This document shows positions 24,765 to 32,947 of a stretch of DNA of 64,000 nucleotides, in pieces. Both the position numbers and the translations under genes were made by a program. Position 1 is the first letter of the stretch; each line of letters opens with the position of its first letter. The notes under the pieces were generated by a model. It did not search any database, was not told where the DNA came from, and saw nothing but the letters and a program-made list of their open reading frames with translations. Origin of the DNA: Neoroseomonas oryzicola (GTDB lineage Bacteria > Pseudomonadota > Alphaproteobacteria > Acetobacterales > Acetobacteraceae); contig NZ_JAAVUP010000010.1 of NCBI RefSeq assembly GCF_012163135.1, forward strand, positions 1 to 64,000, read 5' to 3'.

Positions 24765-26135
24765 ATGACGAACCCGCTTCTCGTCCTCGCCGACCATGCC
24801 GCCTCCTGGCGGTCCCGCGACCTGCCGGAGGACGTCGCGCATCACGCGCGGCGCGCCCTGGTGGACTGGTTCGCCGCGCTCCTCGCCGGCGCCTGGCGCG
24901 AGCCCGCGACGCTGATGTCGGCCGCGCTCGAGGACGAGACGCGGGGCGGCGGCGGGGCGGTCTGCTACGTCTCGGGCCGCCGCGTGCCGGTGCGCCACGC
25001 CGCGCTGCTGAACGGCACGGCGTCGCACACGGTCGAGTTCGACGACATCTACCGCTACGCCGTCTACCACCCGGGCTGCCCGACGATTGCGGCCGCGCTC
25101 GCGGCCGCGCAGGCGCGCGGAACCGACATGAACGGCCTGCTGCGCGCGCTCGCCGCGGGCTACGAGGTCTCCTGCCGCATCGGGCTCGCCGTGCAGCCCT
25201 CGCACTACGATTTCTGGCATACGACCGGGACCGTCGGGACCTTCGGCGCGGCGGCCTCGGTCGCGGTGCTGCTCGACTGCGACGCGAATCGCACGGCGCA
25301 TGCGATCGCCACCGCCGCCACCATGGCGGGCGGCCTGCAGCAGGCCTTCCGCGGCGAGGGCATGTCGAAGCCGCTGCATCCCGGCCATGCGGCCGAGGCC
25401 GGGGCGCTGGCCGCCATGGCGGCGGCCAAGGGCATGACCGGCGCGCTCGATGTCCTGCACGGCCCGGCGGGCTTCGCCGCGGCGACCAGCGAGGACACCG
25501 GCAAGTGGGAGAAGCCGCTCGCCAATATCGGCAAGCCCTTCGCCATCACCGACATGACCTTCAAGAACCATGGCTGCTGCGGGCACATCTTCGCGGCCCT
25601 CGACGCCGTGCGGGACCTGCATCTCGAGCACGGCTTCAGGCCCGAGGACGTCGTCTCGGTCGCCGTCGGCGGCTACAAGGCGACCAAGGAGGTCTGCGAC
25701 CGCCCGACCGCGCAGACCGAGCAGGACTGCCGCTTCTCCACCCAGTTCACCATCGCGACGATGCTGCTGCATGGCGGCGTGCGGCTGGTGGCCTTCACGC
25801 CGGAGCGCCTGGCGGATCCCGCGATCCGCGCGCTGATGGGCAAGGTGACGGTGGCGCTGGATCCGGAATGCGCCGCGGCCTTCCCGTCCAAGCGGTCGGC
25901 CAAGGTGACGATCACGCTGAAGGACGGCCGCGTGCTGTCCCGCCACCAGCACACCCGCAAGGGCGACCCGGATGCGCCGCTGTCCGACCAGGACCTGTCG
26001 GACAAGTTCCTGGAACTGACCTCGGACGCCGTCGGCGCCGCGGCGGCGAAGGCGCTGCTGGCGCAGTTGTGGGAGGGTTCGGCCCTGCCGGGGATCGTGC
26101 CCCTGGTCGCGAAGCAGGCGCGCGCGGCGGAATAG
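24765..26135 (+). CDS. MmgE/PrpD family protein (2-methylcitrate dehydratase-like)
   Basis: Protein of 456 aa in the MmgE/PrpD fold, whose members include 2-methylcitrate dehydratase, cis-aconitate decarboxylase and epimerases. Typical regions are ALVDWFAALLAGAW, HTVEFDDIYRYAVYHPG, GEGMSKPLHPGHAAEAG and FKNHGCCGHIFAALDAV. It starts 10 bases after the dehydrogenase stop, in the same operon. No prpB or prpC genes are present, so propionate catabolism is not supported. A dehydratase or racemase role on a hydroxyacid in this cluster is more likely. Confidence 0.82.
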   Translation: MTNPLLVLADHAASWRSRDLPEDVAHHARRALVDWFAALLAGAWREPATLMSAALEDETRGGGGAVCYVSGRRVPVRHAALLNGTASHTVEFDDIYRYAVYHPGCPTIAAALAAAQARGTDMNGLLRALAAGYEVSCRIGLAVQPSHYDFWHTTGTVGTFGAAASVAVLLDCDANRTAHAIATAATMAGGLQQAFRGEGMSKPLHPGHAAEAGALAAMAAAKGMTGALDVLHGPAGFAAATSEDTGKWEKPLANIGKPFAITDMTFKNHGCCGHIFAALDAVRDLHLEHGFRPEDVVSVAVGGYKATKEVCDRPTAQTEQDCRFSTQFTIATMLLHGGVRLVAFTPERLADPAIRALMGKVTVALDPECAAAFPSKRSAKVTITLKDGRVLSRHQHTRKGDPDAPLSDQDLSDKFLELTSDAVGAAAAKALLAQLWEGSALPGIVPLVAKQARAAE

Positions 26136-26151
26136 CCGCGGCGGATCGTGC

Positions 26152-26172
26152 GGGGGAAGGCCTGCTTCCCCC
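26152..26172. terminator. Weak hairpin between convergent genes
   Basis: GGGGGAAG (26152-26159) pairs with CTTCCCCC (26165-26172) around a 5-base loop, between the MmgE/PrpD gene and the convergent small gene. There is no T tract, so it may serve both directions weakly or only protect 3' ends. Confidence 0.35.
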
Positions 26173-26180
26173 CCGCGACG

Positions 26181-26408
26181 TTACTTGCGCTTGCCGCCGA
26201 CGCGCAGGATCTGCGCGATCGACAGCGCCGGCTTGCCGGACGCCTTGGCGATCTCGTTGTCCTGTTCCTGGATCACCTTGCGCGCGGGCTCGTCGCCATC
26301 GAGGCCGCCGAGGATCTCGGCCGGGACCTTGCGATTGGAACGGCGGCTGCCGTCCTCGTAGATCACGTCGAACAGGACGAAATTGGCTTTGCTGGCGGGC
26401 TTGGCCAT
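26181..26408 (-). CDS. Small conserved hypothetical protein
   Basis: Protein of 75 aa with no signal peptide or membrane segment. The sequence begins MAKPASKANFVLFDVIYEDGS, continues with a mixed-charge middle (SNRKVPAEILGGLDGDEPARKVIQEQDNEIAK) and ends with the basic tail VGGKRK. The ATG has GGAGGAGA 6 bases upstream. It is followed upstream by the 57-residue gene and the cold-shock gene, all on the minus strand. I do not recognise a named family. Confidence 0.7.
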   Translation of the reverse strand: MAKPASKANFVLFDVIYEDGSRRSNRKVPAEILGGLDGDEPARKVIQEQDNEIAKASGKPALSIAQILRVGGKRK

Positions 26409-26430
26409 CGGGTCTCTCCTCCGCGGCGCG

Positions 26431-26604
26431 TCAGTCGCGCGCGGGCTTGTCGATCAGGTCTTCGGTCTCGGGCTCGTCGGCCTGGCCGGATGCCTTGCGC
26501 CGGGCGACCGCTTCCTCGCGTTCGCGCAGCTTGGCGTCCTTCTTGGCCTGCTTGGCCCGGTTCACGTCAGCACGCTGCTGACCGTAGTTCGGCTTGCGGC
26601 CCAA
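26431..26604 (-). CDS. Very small basic protein (57 aa), TTG start
   Basis: An open frame of 58 codons from a TTG at 26602-26604 to TGA at 26431. It encodes a highly charged helical peptide beginning MGRKPNYGQQRADVNRAKQ and ending LIDKPARD. Lysine and arginine dominate the first 40 residues and acidic residues the tail. GGAG lies seven bases before the TTG. It ends 22 bases before the neighbouring 75-residue gene, and codon use is like real genes here. It is shorter than the usual ORF cut-off. Function unknown; it may bind RNA. Confidence 0.6.
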   Translation of the reverse strand: MGRKPNYGQQRADVNRAKQAKKDAKLREREEAVARRKASGQADEPETEDLIDKPARD

Positions 26605-26632
26605 GGGTCTGCTCCGGCTCTGGAAGGTGAAA

Positions 26633-26652
26633 GGGCGGCCCGGAGGCCGCCC
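26633..26652 (-). terminator. Rho-independent-like terminator of the cold-shock gene
   Basis: A perfect 8-bp stem (26633-26640/26645-26652) with a 4-base loop lies 10 bases after the cold-shock gene stop. On the minus strand it is followed by TTTC and then CTTCC. It separates the cold-shock gene from the two small genes downstream. Confidence 0.6.
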
Positions 26653-26662
26653 TCGCAGTGGC

Positions 26663-26869
26663 TCAGGCGAGGCGGAGGTTGCCCGCCGAGATCTTGCCCT
26701 GCTGGCCGCGCTGCAGCTCGAACTCGACCTTGTCGCCTTCGTTCAGGCCGTTCAGGCCCGAGCGCTGCACGTCGCTGATGTGGACGAACACGTCCTTGCT
26801 GCCGTCCTCAGGCTGGATGAAGCCATAGCCCTTGGTCGCGTTGAACCACTTCACGGTACCGATGCTCAT
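26663..26869 (-). CDS. Cold-shock family RNA chaperone (CspA-like)
   Basis: Single cold-shock domain protein (68 aa) that binds single-stranded RNA or DNA and melts RNA structure. RNP1 is KGYGFIQP (residues 13-20) and RNP2 is VFVHIS (27-32). The start at 26867-26869 ([10 protein letters not shown]) matches the family exactly. A longer open frame upstream lies in the leader. The roughly 220-base gap to the next gene leaves room for a long structured leader, as cold-shock mRNAs often have. Confidence 0.95.
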   Translation of the reverse strand: MSIGTVKWFNATKGYGFIQPEDGSKDVFVHISDVQRSGLNGLNEGDKVEFELQRGQQGKISAGNLRLA

Positions 26870-27092
26870 GCCGATATCTCCGGGTTGAGCGTTGCCGTCG
26901 CGCGACATGCGCGACTGCTGCCGACTGCACTGGCGCAGGGCGGCGTTGCCGACGCGCCAGGCGCGACGGGCCAGCCATCGCTGAGGCTCAACCATAGGAA
27001 AGGCACGGAGAGCAGGTCCGCCGAGGCGGACCGGACGAGGTGACGCGACAGCCTATGCGCCTTCCGGCACCCGAAAGCAAATCCAATCGGCG

Positions 27093-28061
27093 TCAGCCCG
27101 CCCGCGCACCGGTCGCGCGCAGGATCGGAAGCCAGCGCTCCATCTCGGCTTTCAGGAAGTTGCGCAGCGCCGCGGCATCGCCCGCGCGCGGTTCCACGCC
27201 GCGTTCGGCATAGCGCTGCTGGATGGCGGGATCGGCCAGCACCGCGAGCGTCGCCGCCGAGAGTTGCTGCAGGATGGCCGGCGGCGTGCCCATCGGCGCG
27301 TAGATCGCCTGCCAGGACGATGCCTCGTAGCCCGCGACGCCGGCTTCCTGCAGCGTCGGCAGGTCGGGCAGCATCCGCGACCGCCGCGCCGTCGTCACCG
27401 CGAGGCCCCGCGCCCGCCCGTCCTGCATCATCGGCGCGAGCAGCGTCTGGCTGTCGATCATGAAGTCGACGCGTCCGGCGACGAAATCCGTCACCGCCGC
27501 GGGCGTGCCGCGATACTGCACGATGGTGAAGTCGACGCCGGCGAGCTTCTTCAGCAATTCGCCCGCGAGATGCGACGCGGCGCCGATGCCGGTCGTCGCG
27601 AAATTCGCATCGCCGCGCTTCGATCGCAGCCAGGCGAGCAGCGCGGGCACGTCGTTCGCCGGCACCGCCGGGTGCACCGCGACGACGAAGGGCTGCTCGC
27701 CGACCAGCGCGACGGGAGCGAAATCCGTCACCGGATCGATGCCGGACTCCGCGAACAGCGCCGGGATCACCGCATGCGCCGCGCCGTTGAACAGCAGCGT
27801 GTGGCCATCCGCCGGCGCGCGGGCCACCGCACGCGCCCCGATCGTGCTGCCGGCGCCGGGCGTGTTCTCGATGACGATCGGCTGGCCGAGGCGCTGCGAC
27901 AGCGGCTCGGCCAGGATGCGCGCCACCACGTCGATGATCCCCCCGGCGGCGAAGGGCACCACCATGCGGATCGGCCGGTTCGGGAAGCCGCCCTGCGCGC
28001 GTGCGGCGGCCGGCGCGGCCAGGATGGCGGTGGCGATCAGGGCTCGGCGGCTCGGCGTCAT
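27093..28061 (-). CDS. Bug-family (TctC) tripartite tricarboxylate transporter binding protein
   Basis: Periplasmic carboxylate-type binding protein (322 aa). The signal peptide (MTPSRRALIATAILAAPAAARAQ) is followed by the Bug hallmark RPIRMVVPFAAGGIIDVVARILAEPL. The later NTPGAGSTIGA, ATTGIGAASHL and LPTLQEAGV segments are usual. No TctAB permease is nearby. The start is divergent from the gamma-glutamyltransferase gene, 73 bases apart, so the two may be co-regulated. Ligand unknown. Confidence 0.9.
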   Translation of the reverse strand: MTPSRRALIATAILAAPAAARAQGGFPNRPIRMVVPFAAGGIIDVVARILAEPLSQRLGQPIVIENTPGAGSTIGARAVARAPADGHTLLFNGAAHAVIPALFAESGIDPVTDFAPVALVGEQPFVVAVHPAVPANDVPALLAWLRSKRGDANFATTGIGAASHLAGELLKKLAGVDFTIVQYRGTPAAVTDFVAGRVDFMIDSQTLLAPMMQDGRARGLAVTTARRSRMLPDLPTLQEAGVAGYEASSWQAIYAPMGTPPAILQQLSAATLAVLADPAIQQRYAERGVEPRAGDAAALRNFLKAEMERWLPILRATGARAG

Positions 28062-28134
28062 GTTCGCTGTCTCCCGGTGTCGCGGCGATGCTAGGCCATT
28101 CGCGCCGGGCCGTCGCGCCGCTAGCCTGCGCCGG

Positions 28135-29826
28135 ATGCGCATCCTCCTCCTCGCCGCGGTGCTCGTCGCCGCCCTGCCGGCCGTGGCGGCCGAACCGCCC
28201 GCGCGCGCCACCCGTCAGATGGTCGTCGCCGCCCATCCGCTCGCCGCCGAGGCCGGCCTCACCATGCTGCGCCACGGCGGCACGGCGGCGGATGCGGCGG
28301 TCGCGGCGCAGATGGTCCTCTCGGTGGTCGAACCGCATGCGAGCGGCCTCGGCGGCGGCGCGGTGGCGCTGCATTGGGACGCGGCGGGCCGGCGGCTGAC
28401 GCATCTCGACGGCATCGCCGCCGCACCCGCCCGCGTGACCGACACGCTGGTGCGCGACCTGGACGGCGGCACGCTCGGCGTGGCGACGGTCGCGCGCAGC
28501 GGCCGCGCCGTGGCGGTGCCGGGCGCCGTCGCGCTGGCGGGCGAACTGCACGCGCGGCACGGCCGCCTGCCCTGGGCCGAGTTGATGGAACCGGCCATCG
28601 CCGCGGCGACGCAGGGCTTCCCCGTCCCGCCCTATCTGCGCGAGGTGGTGCGCCAGCGCGCCGCCGCGCTGCGCCAGCGCCCCGCCTTGCGCGCGCTGGT
28701 GCTGGACGATGCCGGGGAACCGCCGCCCGCCGGCGCAGTGCTGCGCAACCCGGCGCAGGCGGAGGCGCTGCGCCTCCTCGCGCGGCTCGGCCCGGCGGCG
28801 ATCCATGGCGGGCCGCTCGGCGCCGCGCTGCTCGAATCCGCCGTCGTCCCGCCCGTGCCCAGCCTGATGACGGCCGAGGACCTCCTCGCCTATCGCGTGC
28901 GGGAACGCGATCCGGTCTGCGCGACGGCCTTCGCGCGGCGGATCTGCAGTTCCTCCCCGCCGGCCTCGGGCGGCGTCGGCGTGCTGCAGACCGTGATCGT
29001 GGCCGAACGCCTGGGCATCGCGCGGGAGGCGCCGGAGAGTGCTGCCGCCGCGCATCTCTTCCTCGAGGCGAGCCGGCTGGCGACCGCGGACCGCCGCCGC
29101 TGGCTCGGCGATCCAGATTTCGTGGCGGTGCCGGCCGAAGGCCTGGTGGATGCGGGCTACCTCGCCGACCGCGCCGCGCTGGTCGCGCCGGATCGCAGCC
29201 TGGCCCGCGCCGCGCCAGGCGACCCGCCGCGCCGCCGCGGCGCCCTGCCGCCCGAGGCCGCGCCGCTGCAGGAGGCGGCGACCACGCACCTGTCCGTCAT
29301 CGACTCGGCGGGGAATGCCGTCGCGATGACCACCACCAACAACCTGAACTTCGGCGCCGACCTGGTCGCCGCGGGGTTCGTGCTGAACAACGGCATGACG
29401 AACTTCGCCACCGCCCCCGGCACGCCAGAGGCGCCGGCGCAGAACCGCATGCAGGGCGGCAAGCGGCCGGCGACCACCATGGCGCCGGCCATCGTCTTCG
29501 GCCCCGACGGGGCGCCGGAGATCGTGCTGGGGGCCGGCGGCGGCGCACGCATCATCGACGCGGTGGCGATGGCGGTGATCGAGATGCTGGCCTGGAACCG
29601 CTCGCCGGGCGAGGCGGTCGCGCGTCCGCGCATCGGGGCGCAGACCGGCACGCAGGAGGTCGAGGAGGGCACCCCGGCGGTCGCGCTGGTCCCCGCGCTG
29701 CAGGCGCTCGGGCACGAGGTGCGGCCAGCGACAATGAATACCGGCCTGCAGGTGCTGCGCCGGGATGCGCGCGGCCTGGAAGGGGCCGCGGACCCGCGCC
29801 GCGACGGGGCGGCGCGGGGCGACTGA
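28135..29826 (+). CDS. ggt: Gamma-glutamyltransferase family protein
   Basis: Periplasmic Ntn-hydrolase precursor (563 aa) that cleaves gamma-glutamyl bonds such as in glutathione. A signal peptide (residues 1-19) is followed by the large subunit. The predicted autocleavage nucleophile is T383 (AATTHLSVID), after which the small subunit carries NNLNFGADL and GGKRPATTMAPAI. The GLGGGAVALHW region lines the glutamyl pocket. Family members can also be acylases, and one usual large-subunit arginine is not obvious to me. The gene is divergent from a Bug protein and ends 4 bases before a convergent Bug gene. Confidence 0.88.
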   Translation: MRILLLAAVLVAALPAVAAEPPARATRQMVVAAHPLAAEAGLTMLRHGGTAADAAVAAQMVLSVVEPHASGLGGGAVALHWDAAGRRLTHLDGIAAAPARVTDTLVRDLDGGTLGVATVARSGRAVAVPGAVALAGELHARHGRLPWAELMEPAIAAATQGFPVPPYLREVVRQRAAALRQRPALRALVLDDAGEPPPAGAVLRNPAQAEALRLLARLGPAAIHGGPLGAALLESAVVPPVPSLMTAEDLLAYRVRERDPVCATAFARRICSSSPPASGGVGVLQTVIVAERLGIAREAPESAAAAHLFLEASRLATADRRRWLGDPDFVAVPAEGLVDAGYLADRAALVAPDRSLARAAPGDPPRRRGALPPEAAPLQEAATTHLSVIDSAGNAVAMTTTNNLNFGADLVAAGFVLNNGMTNFATAPGTPEAPAQNRMQGGKRPATTMAPAIVFGPDGAPEIVLGAGGGARIIDAVAMAVIEMLAWNRSPGEAVARPRIGAQTGTQEVEEGTPAVALVPALQALGHEVRPATMNTGLQVLRRDARGLEGAADPRRDGAARGD

Positions 29827-29830
29827 GGCG

Positions 29831-30808
29831 TCAGTCCAGCCGGATGTTCGCGTTGCGCACCAGCGCCGAATAGCGTTCGGCATCGGTGCGGAGCATCGCC
29901 GCCGCCTGCTGCTGCGTGCCGCCGCCGACCAGGAAGCCGGCATCGACGATGCGCCGGCGCAATTCCTGGTTCTGGTAGGCCTTGTTCACGGCCGCGACCC
30001 AGCGGTCGGCGATCGGCTGCGGGATGCCGGGCGGGGCCATCAGCATGTACCACACCACCGCGTCGAAACCGGGGAAGCCGAGTTCCGCCACCGTCGGCGT
30101 CTCCGGCAGCCATTCCACGCGCTCGGGCATCGTCACCGCCAGCGCGCGGACCGCGCCCGACCGGATATGCGGCAGGTAGGTCGGGAAGGTGTCGATCGCG
30201 AGGTCGATGCGCCCGGCGAGGATCTCGTTCACCGCCTGCCCCGTGCCGCGGAAGGGCACGTGCGTCATGCGCACGCCCGCCTGCGAGGCGAGCAGTTCCG
30301 CCGCCAGGTGCTGCTGCGTCGCGACGCCCGAGGAGGAGTAGTTCAGGTCCCCCGGCTTCTGCCGCGCACGTTCCAGCAGTTCCGGCAGGGTGCGGGACGG
30401 CGAATTCGCCGGCACGACGCAGACCAGCGGCACCGTCGCGGCGTGGACCACGGCGGTCTGGTCGCGATGGATGTCGAAGGGCGGCGGCGTCATGAGCGGC
30501 GGCACCACGGCCGAGGCGCTGATCGTCGTCATCAGCATGGTGTAGCCGTCCGGCCGCGCGCGGGACATCGCCAGCACCGCGAGCGTGCCCGAGGCGCCGG
30601 GACGGTTCTCCACCGCGATCGCCTGGCCGAATTCCTCCTGCAGCACGGGTGCGAGGAAGCGGGCGATGATGTCCGTCCCTCCGCCCGGCGCGAAGCCGAC
30701 CAGCAGGGTGATGGGACGGTTCGGGTAGGCCTGGGCGAGCGCCGGCGCGGGCAGCAGCGGCGCGAGCGCCGCCGCGCCGAGCGCGCGGCGGCCGATGGTG
30801 ATGGTCAT
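29831..30808 (-). CDS. Bug-family (TctC) tripartite tricarboxylate transporter binding protein
   Basis: Third orphan Bug protein of the window (325 aa). It has signal peptide (MTITIGRRALGAAALAPLLPAPALAQ) and hallmark RPITLLVGFAPGGGTDIIARFLA. The typical NRPGASGTLAVL and FPGFDAVVWYMLMAPPG regions follow. It lies 56 bases downstream of the enoyl-CoA hydratase gene on the same strand, so the two probably share a transcript, hinting at uptake of a carboxylate that is activated to a CoA thioester. Confidence 0.9.
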   Translation of the reverse strand: MTITIGRRALGAAALAPLLPAPALAQAYPNRPITLLVGFAPGGGTDIIARFLAPVLQEEFGQAIAVENRPGASGTLAVLAMSRARPDGYTMLMTTISASAVVPPLMTPPPFDIHRDQTAVVHAATVPLVCVVPANSPSRTLPELLERARQKPGDLNYSSSGVATQQHLAAELLASQAGVRMTHVPFRGTGQAVNEILAGRIDLAIDTFPTYLPHIRSGAVRALAVTMPERVEWLPETPTVAELGFPGFDAVVWYMLMAPPGIPQPIADRWVAAVNKAYQNQELRRRIVDAGFLVGGGTQQQAAAMLRTDAERYSALVRNANIRLD

Positions 30809-30864
30809 GGCGTTTCCTTCCTCGGCTGGCGCGGCGGCCCTCTGCGGGGCCGTCCGCGGCGGGC

Positions 30865-31647
30865 TTACTTGCCCTGGAACTTCGGCGCGCGCTTGTTGAG
30901 GAAGGCGTCCACGCCTTCCTGGAAGTCGGCGGAGGTGAAGCACATGGTCACCAGGTCGTCGCCCTCGACGTCGCTGGTCGCCTTGCGCAGGCGGCGCAGG
31001 GCTTCCTTGGTCGCCTTCAGCGTCAGCGGCGCCAGGTCCTTCATGCTGGTGGCGAGTTCCATCGCCCGCGCGGCGACGGCGTCAGGCGTCTCCAGCACCT
31101 CGGACACCAGGCCGATATGCTTCGCCTCCGCCGCGCTGAACAGGCGCGAGGTCATGATCATCTCCGCGATCGCCGCCGGCCCGACCAGGGCGTAGAAGCG
31201 CGCGAAGTTGTGCATGTTGAGGATATTGCCCAGCGTCTTCGCGATCGGCAGGCCGAAGCGCGCGGACTGGTCGCAGATGCGGATGTCGCAGCAGCCCGCG
31301 ATCCCCAGGCCCCCGCCGGTGCAGGCGCCGGCGATGGCCGCGATGACCGGCTTGGTGCAGTTCTCGAGCGCGCCGAGCACCTTGTCGATCCGTGCTTCGT
31401 AGTTGAGCGCGTCCTCGGCGGTCTTGAACTCGCGGAACTGGCTGATGTCGGTGCCCGAGGCGAAAGCCTTCCCGCCGGCGCCGGTCAGCACCCAGACGCG
31501 GATGGACGGGTCGGCGCTGATCTCGCCGGCCAGGTTCTGCAGCCGCTCATACATGCCGAACAGCATGGCGTTGCGCGCCTGCGGGCGGTTGAAGGTGGTC
31601 CAGGCGATGCCGCCCTCGCGGACCTCGTGAAGGATCTCGTCGCTCAT
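30865..31647 (-). CDS. Enoyl-CoA hydratase/isomerase family protein
   Basis: Crotonase-fold protein (260 aa). The oxyanion-hole segment is GKAFASGTDISQF (about residues 54-66), and the second CoA-thioester loop is IAGACTGGGLGIAGCCDIRI. The C-terminal tail is LNKRAPKFQGK, as in typical hydratases. It is divergent from the CoA-transferase gene and probably works with it on a common acyl-CoA: the transferase activates the acid and this enzyme hydrates, isomerises or cleaves it. The precise reaction is not determinable. Confidence 0.88.
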   Translation of the reverse strand: MSDEILHEVREGGIAWTTFNRPQARNAMLFGMYERLQNLAGEISADPSIRVWVLTGAGGKAFASGTDISQFREFKTAEDALNYEARIDKVLGALENCTKPVIAAIAGACTGGGLGIAGCCDIRICDQSARFGLPIAKTLGNILNMHNFARFYALVGPAAIAEMIMTSRLFSAAEAKHIGLVSEVLETPDAVAARAMELATSMKDLAPLTLKATKEALRRLRKATSDVEGDDLVTMCFTSADFQEGVDAFLNKRAPKFQGK

Positions 31648-31769
31648 GGCGCTCCGTCCCGGTGTGTTTGATCCGCAAGGCGTAGCGGGATGGGCCGGGG
31701 CGTCAAGCCGGTGTCTTGCCGATCCGCCCGCGCGATGCGAACAGAAGCGCTACCGGAGGACCACCGACC

Positions 31770-32942
31770 ATGATGCCCTTGTCCCGCTTCACCGTGCTCG
31801 ACCTGACCCGCGTTCGCTCGGGGCCGACCTGCGTGCGCCAGCTCGCCGACTGGGGCGCCAACGTGATCAAGATCGAGGCGACGGACGAGGTCGACACCGG
31901 CAAGGGCCTGGGGGGCGAGCGCGACGGGCCGGACTTCCAGCACGTCCACCGCAACAAGCGCGGCATGACGCTGAACCTGAAGTCGCCCGAGGGCGTGGCC
32001 GCCTTCCGCCGCATGGTCGCCAAGGCCGATGTGGTGGTGGAGAACTACCGCCCCGACGTGAAGACCCGCCTCGGCGTCGACTATGACAGCCTCACCGCGA
32101 TCAATCCGCGCATCGTGCTGGGGTCGATCTCGGGCTTCGGGCAGGACGGCCCCTATGCCAAGCGGCCTGGCTTCGACCAGATCGCGCAGGGCATGGGCGG
32201 GCTGATGTCGGTGACCGGCCTGCCGGGCCAGGGGCCGGTGCGCGCGGGCATCCCCGTCGCCGACCTGACGGCCGGCCTGTACTGCGCCCTCGGCATCATG
32301 GTGGCCCTGCTGGAGCGCGAGGTGACGGGCAAGGGTCGCTGGGTGCATGTCTCCCTGCTCGAGGCCATGGTCGCGATGATGGACTTCCAGGCCACGCGCT
32401 GGACCATGAAGCGCGAGGTGCCGAAGCAGGCCGGCAACGACCATCCGACCACCATCCCGACCGGTCTGTTCAAGACCTCGGACGGCGTGATGAACATCGC
32501 CGGCGGCGGCCAGGTGATGTGGGACCGCATCGTGAAGGTCCTCGGCATCGAGGAGGAGGCGAAGGACCCCGACATCGCCACCGACAAGCTGCGCAGCCAG
32601 AACCGGGTGAAGGTCAACGCGATCATCGAGCGCGTGACGCAGACCGATACCTCCGCGAACTGGGTGGCGAAGTTCAACAGGGAAGGCGTGCCCTGCGGCC
32701 CGGTCTATTCCATGGACCAGGTCTTCGCCGACGAGCAGGTGAAGCATCTCGGGCTCGAGATGACGGTGCAGCACCCGCGCCTCGGCGCGCTCAACGTGGT
32801 GCGCGCGCCGATGCAGATCGCCGGCGTGGACTGCGCGAAGAACCCGACGCCGGAACGCGGGCAGCACACGGACGAAGTGCTGGCCGAGTTCGGCTTCAGC
32901 GCCGAGGAGATCGCAGCGCTGAAGGCGGCCAAGGCCGTCTGA
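31770..32942 (+). CDS. CaiB/BaiF family CoA-transferase (class III)
   Basis: Formyl-CoA-transferase-type enzyme (390 aa) that moves CoA between carboxylates. The N-terminal LDLTRVRSGPTCVRQLADWGANVIKIE and the SGFGQDGPYAKRPGFDQIAQGMGGLMSVTG region are classical. The catalytic aspartate is D165 (GIPVADLTAGLY). I use the ATG at 31770, with GGAGGA nine bases upstream; an earlier ATG at 31716 has no RBS. Divergent from the enoyl-CoA hydratase. Convergent with the chlorite-dismutase-family gene, 5 bases away. Confidence 0.9.
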   Translation: MMPLSRFTVLDLTRVRSGPTCVRQLADWGANVIKIEATDEVDTGKGLGGERDGPDFQHVHRNKRGMTLNLKSPEGVAAFRRMVAKADVVVENYRPDVKTRLGVDYDSLTAINPRIVLGSISGFGQDGPYAKRPGFDQIAQGMGGLMSVTGLPGQGPVRAGIPVADLTAGLYCALGIMVALLEREVTGKGRWVHVSLLEAMVAMMDFQATRWTMKREVPKQAGNDHPTTIPTGLFKTSDGVMNIAGGGQVMWDRIVKVLGIEEEAKDPDIATDKLRSQNRVKVNAIIERVTQTDTSANWVAKFNREGVPCGPVYSMDQVFADEQVKHLGLEMTVQHPRLGALNVVRAPMQIAGVDCAKNPTPERGQHTDEVLAEFGFSAEEIAALKAAKAV

Positions 32943-32947
32943 CCGCG

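Noticed and set aside
24765-26135. Methylcitrate cycle
   Set aside because: Only the PrpD-family gene is present; prpB and prpC are missing and the neighbours belong to other chemistry.
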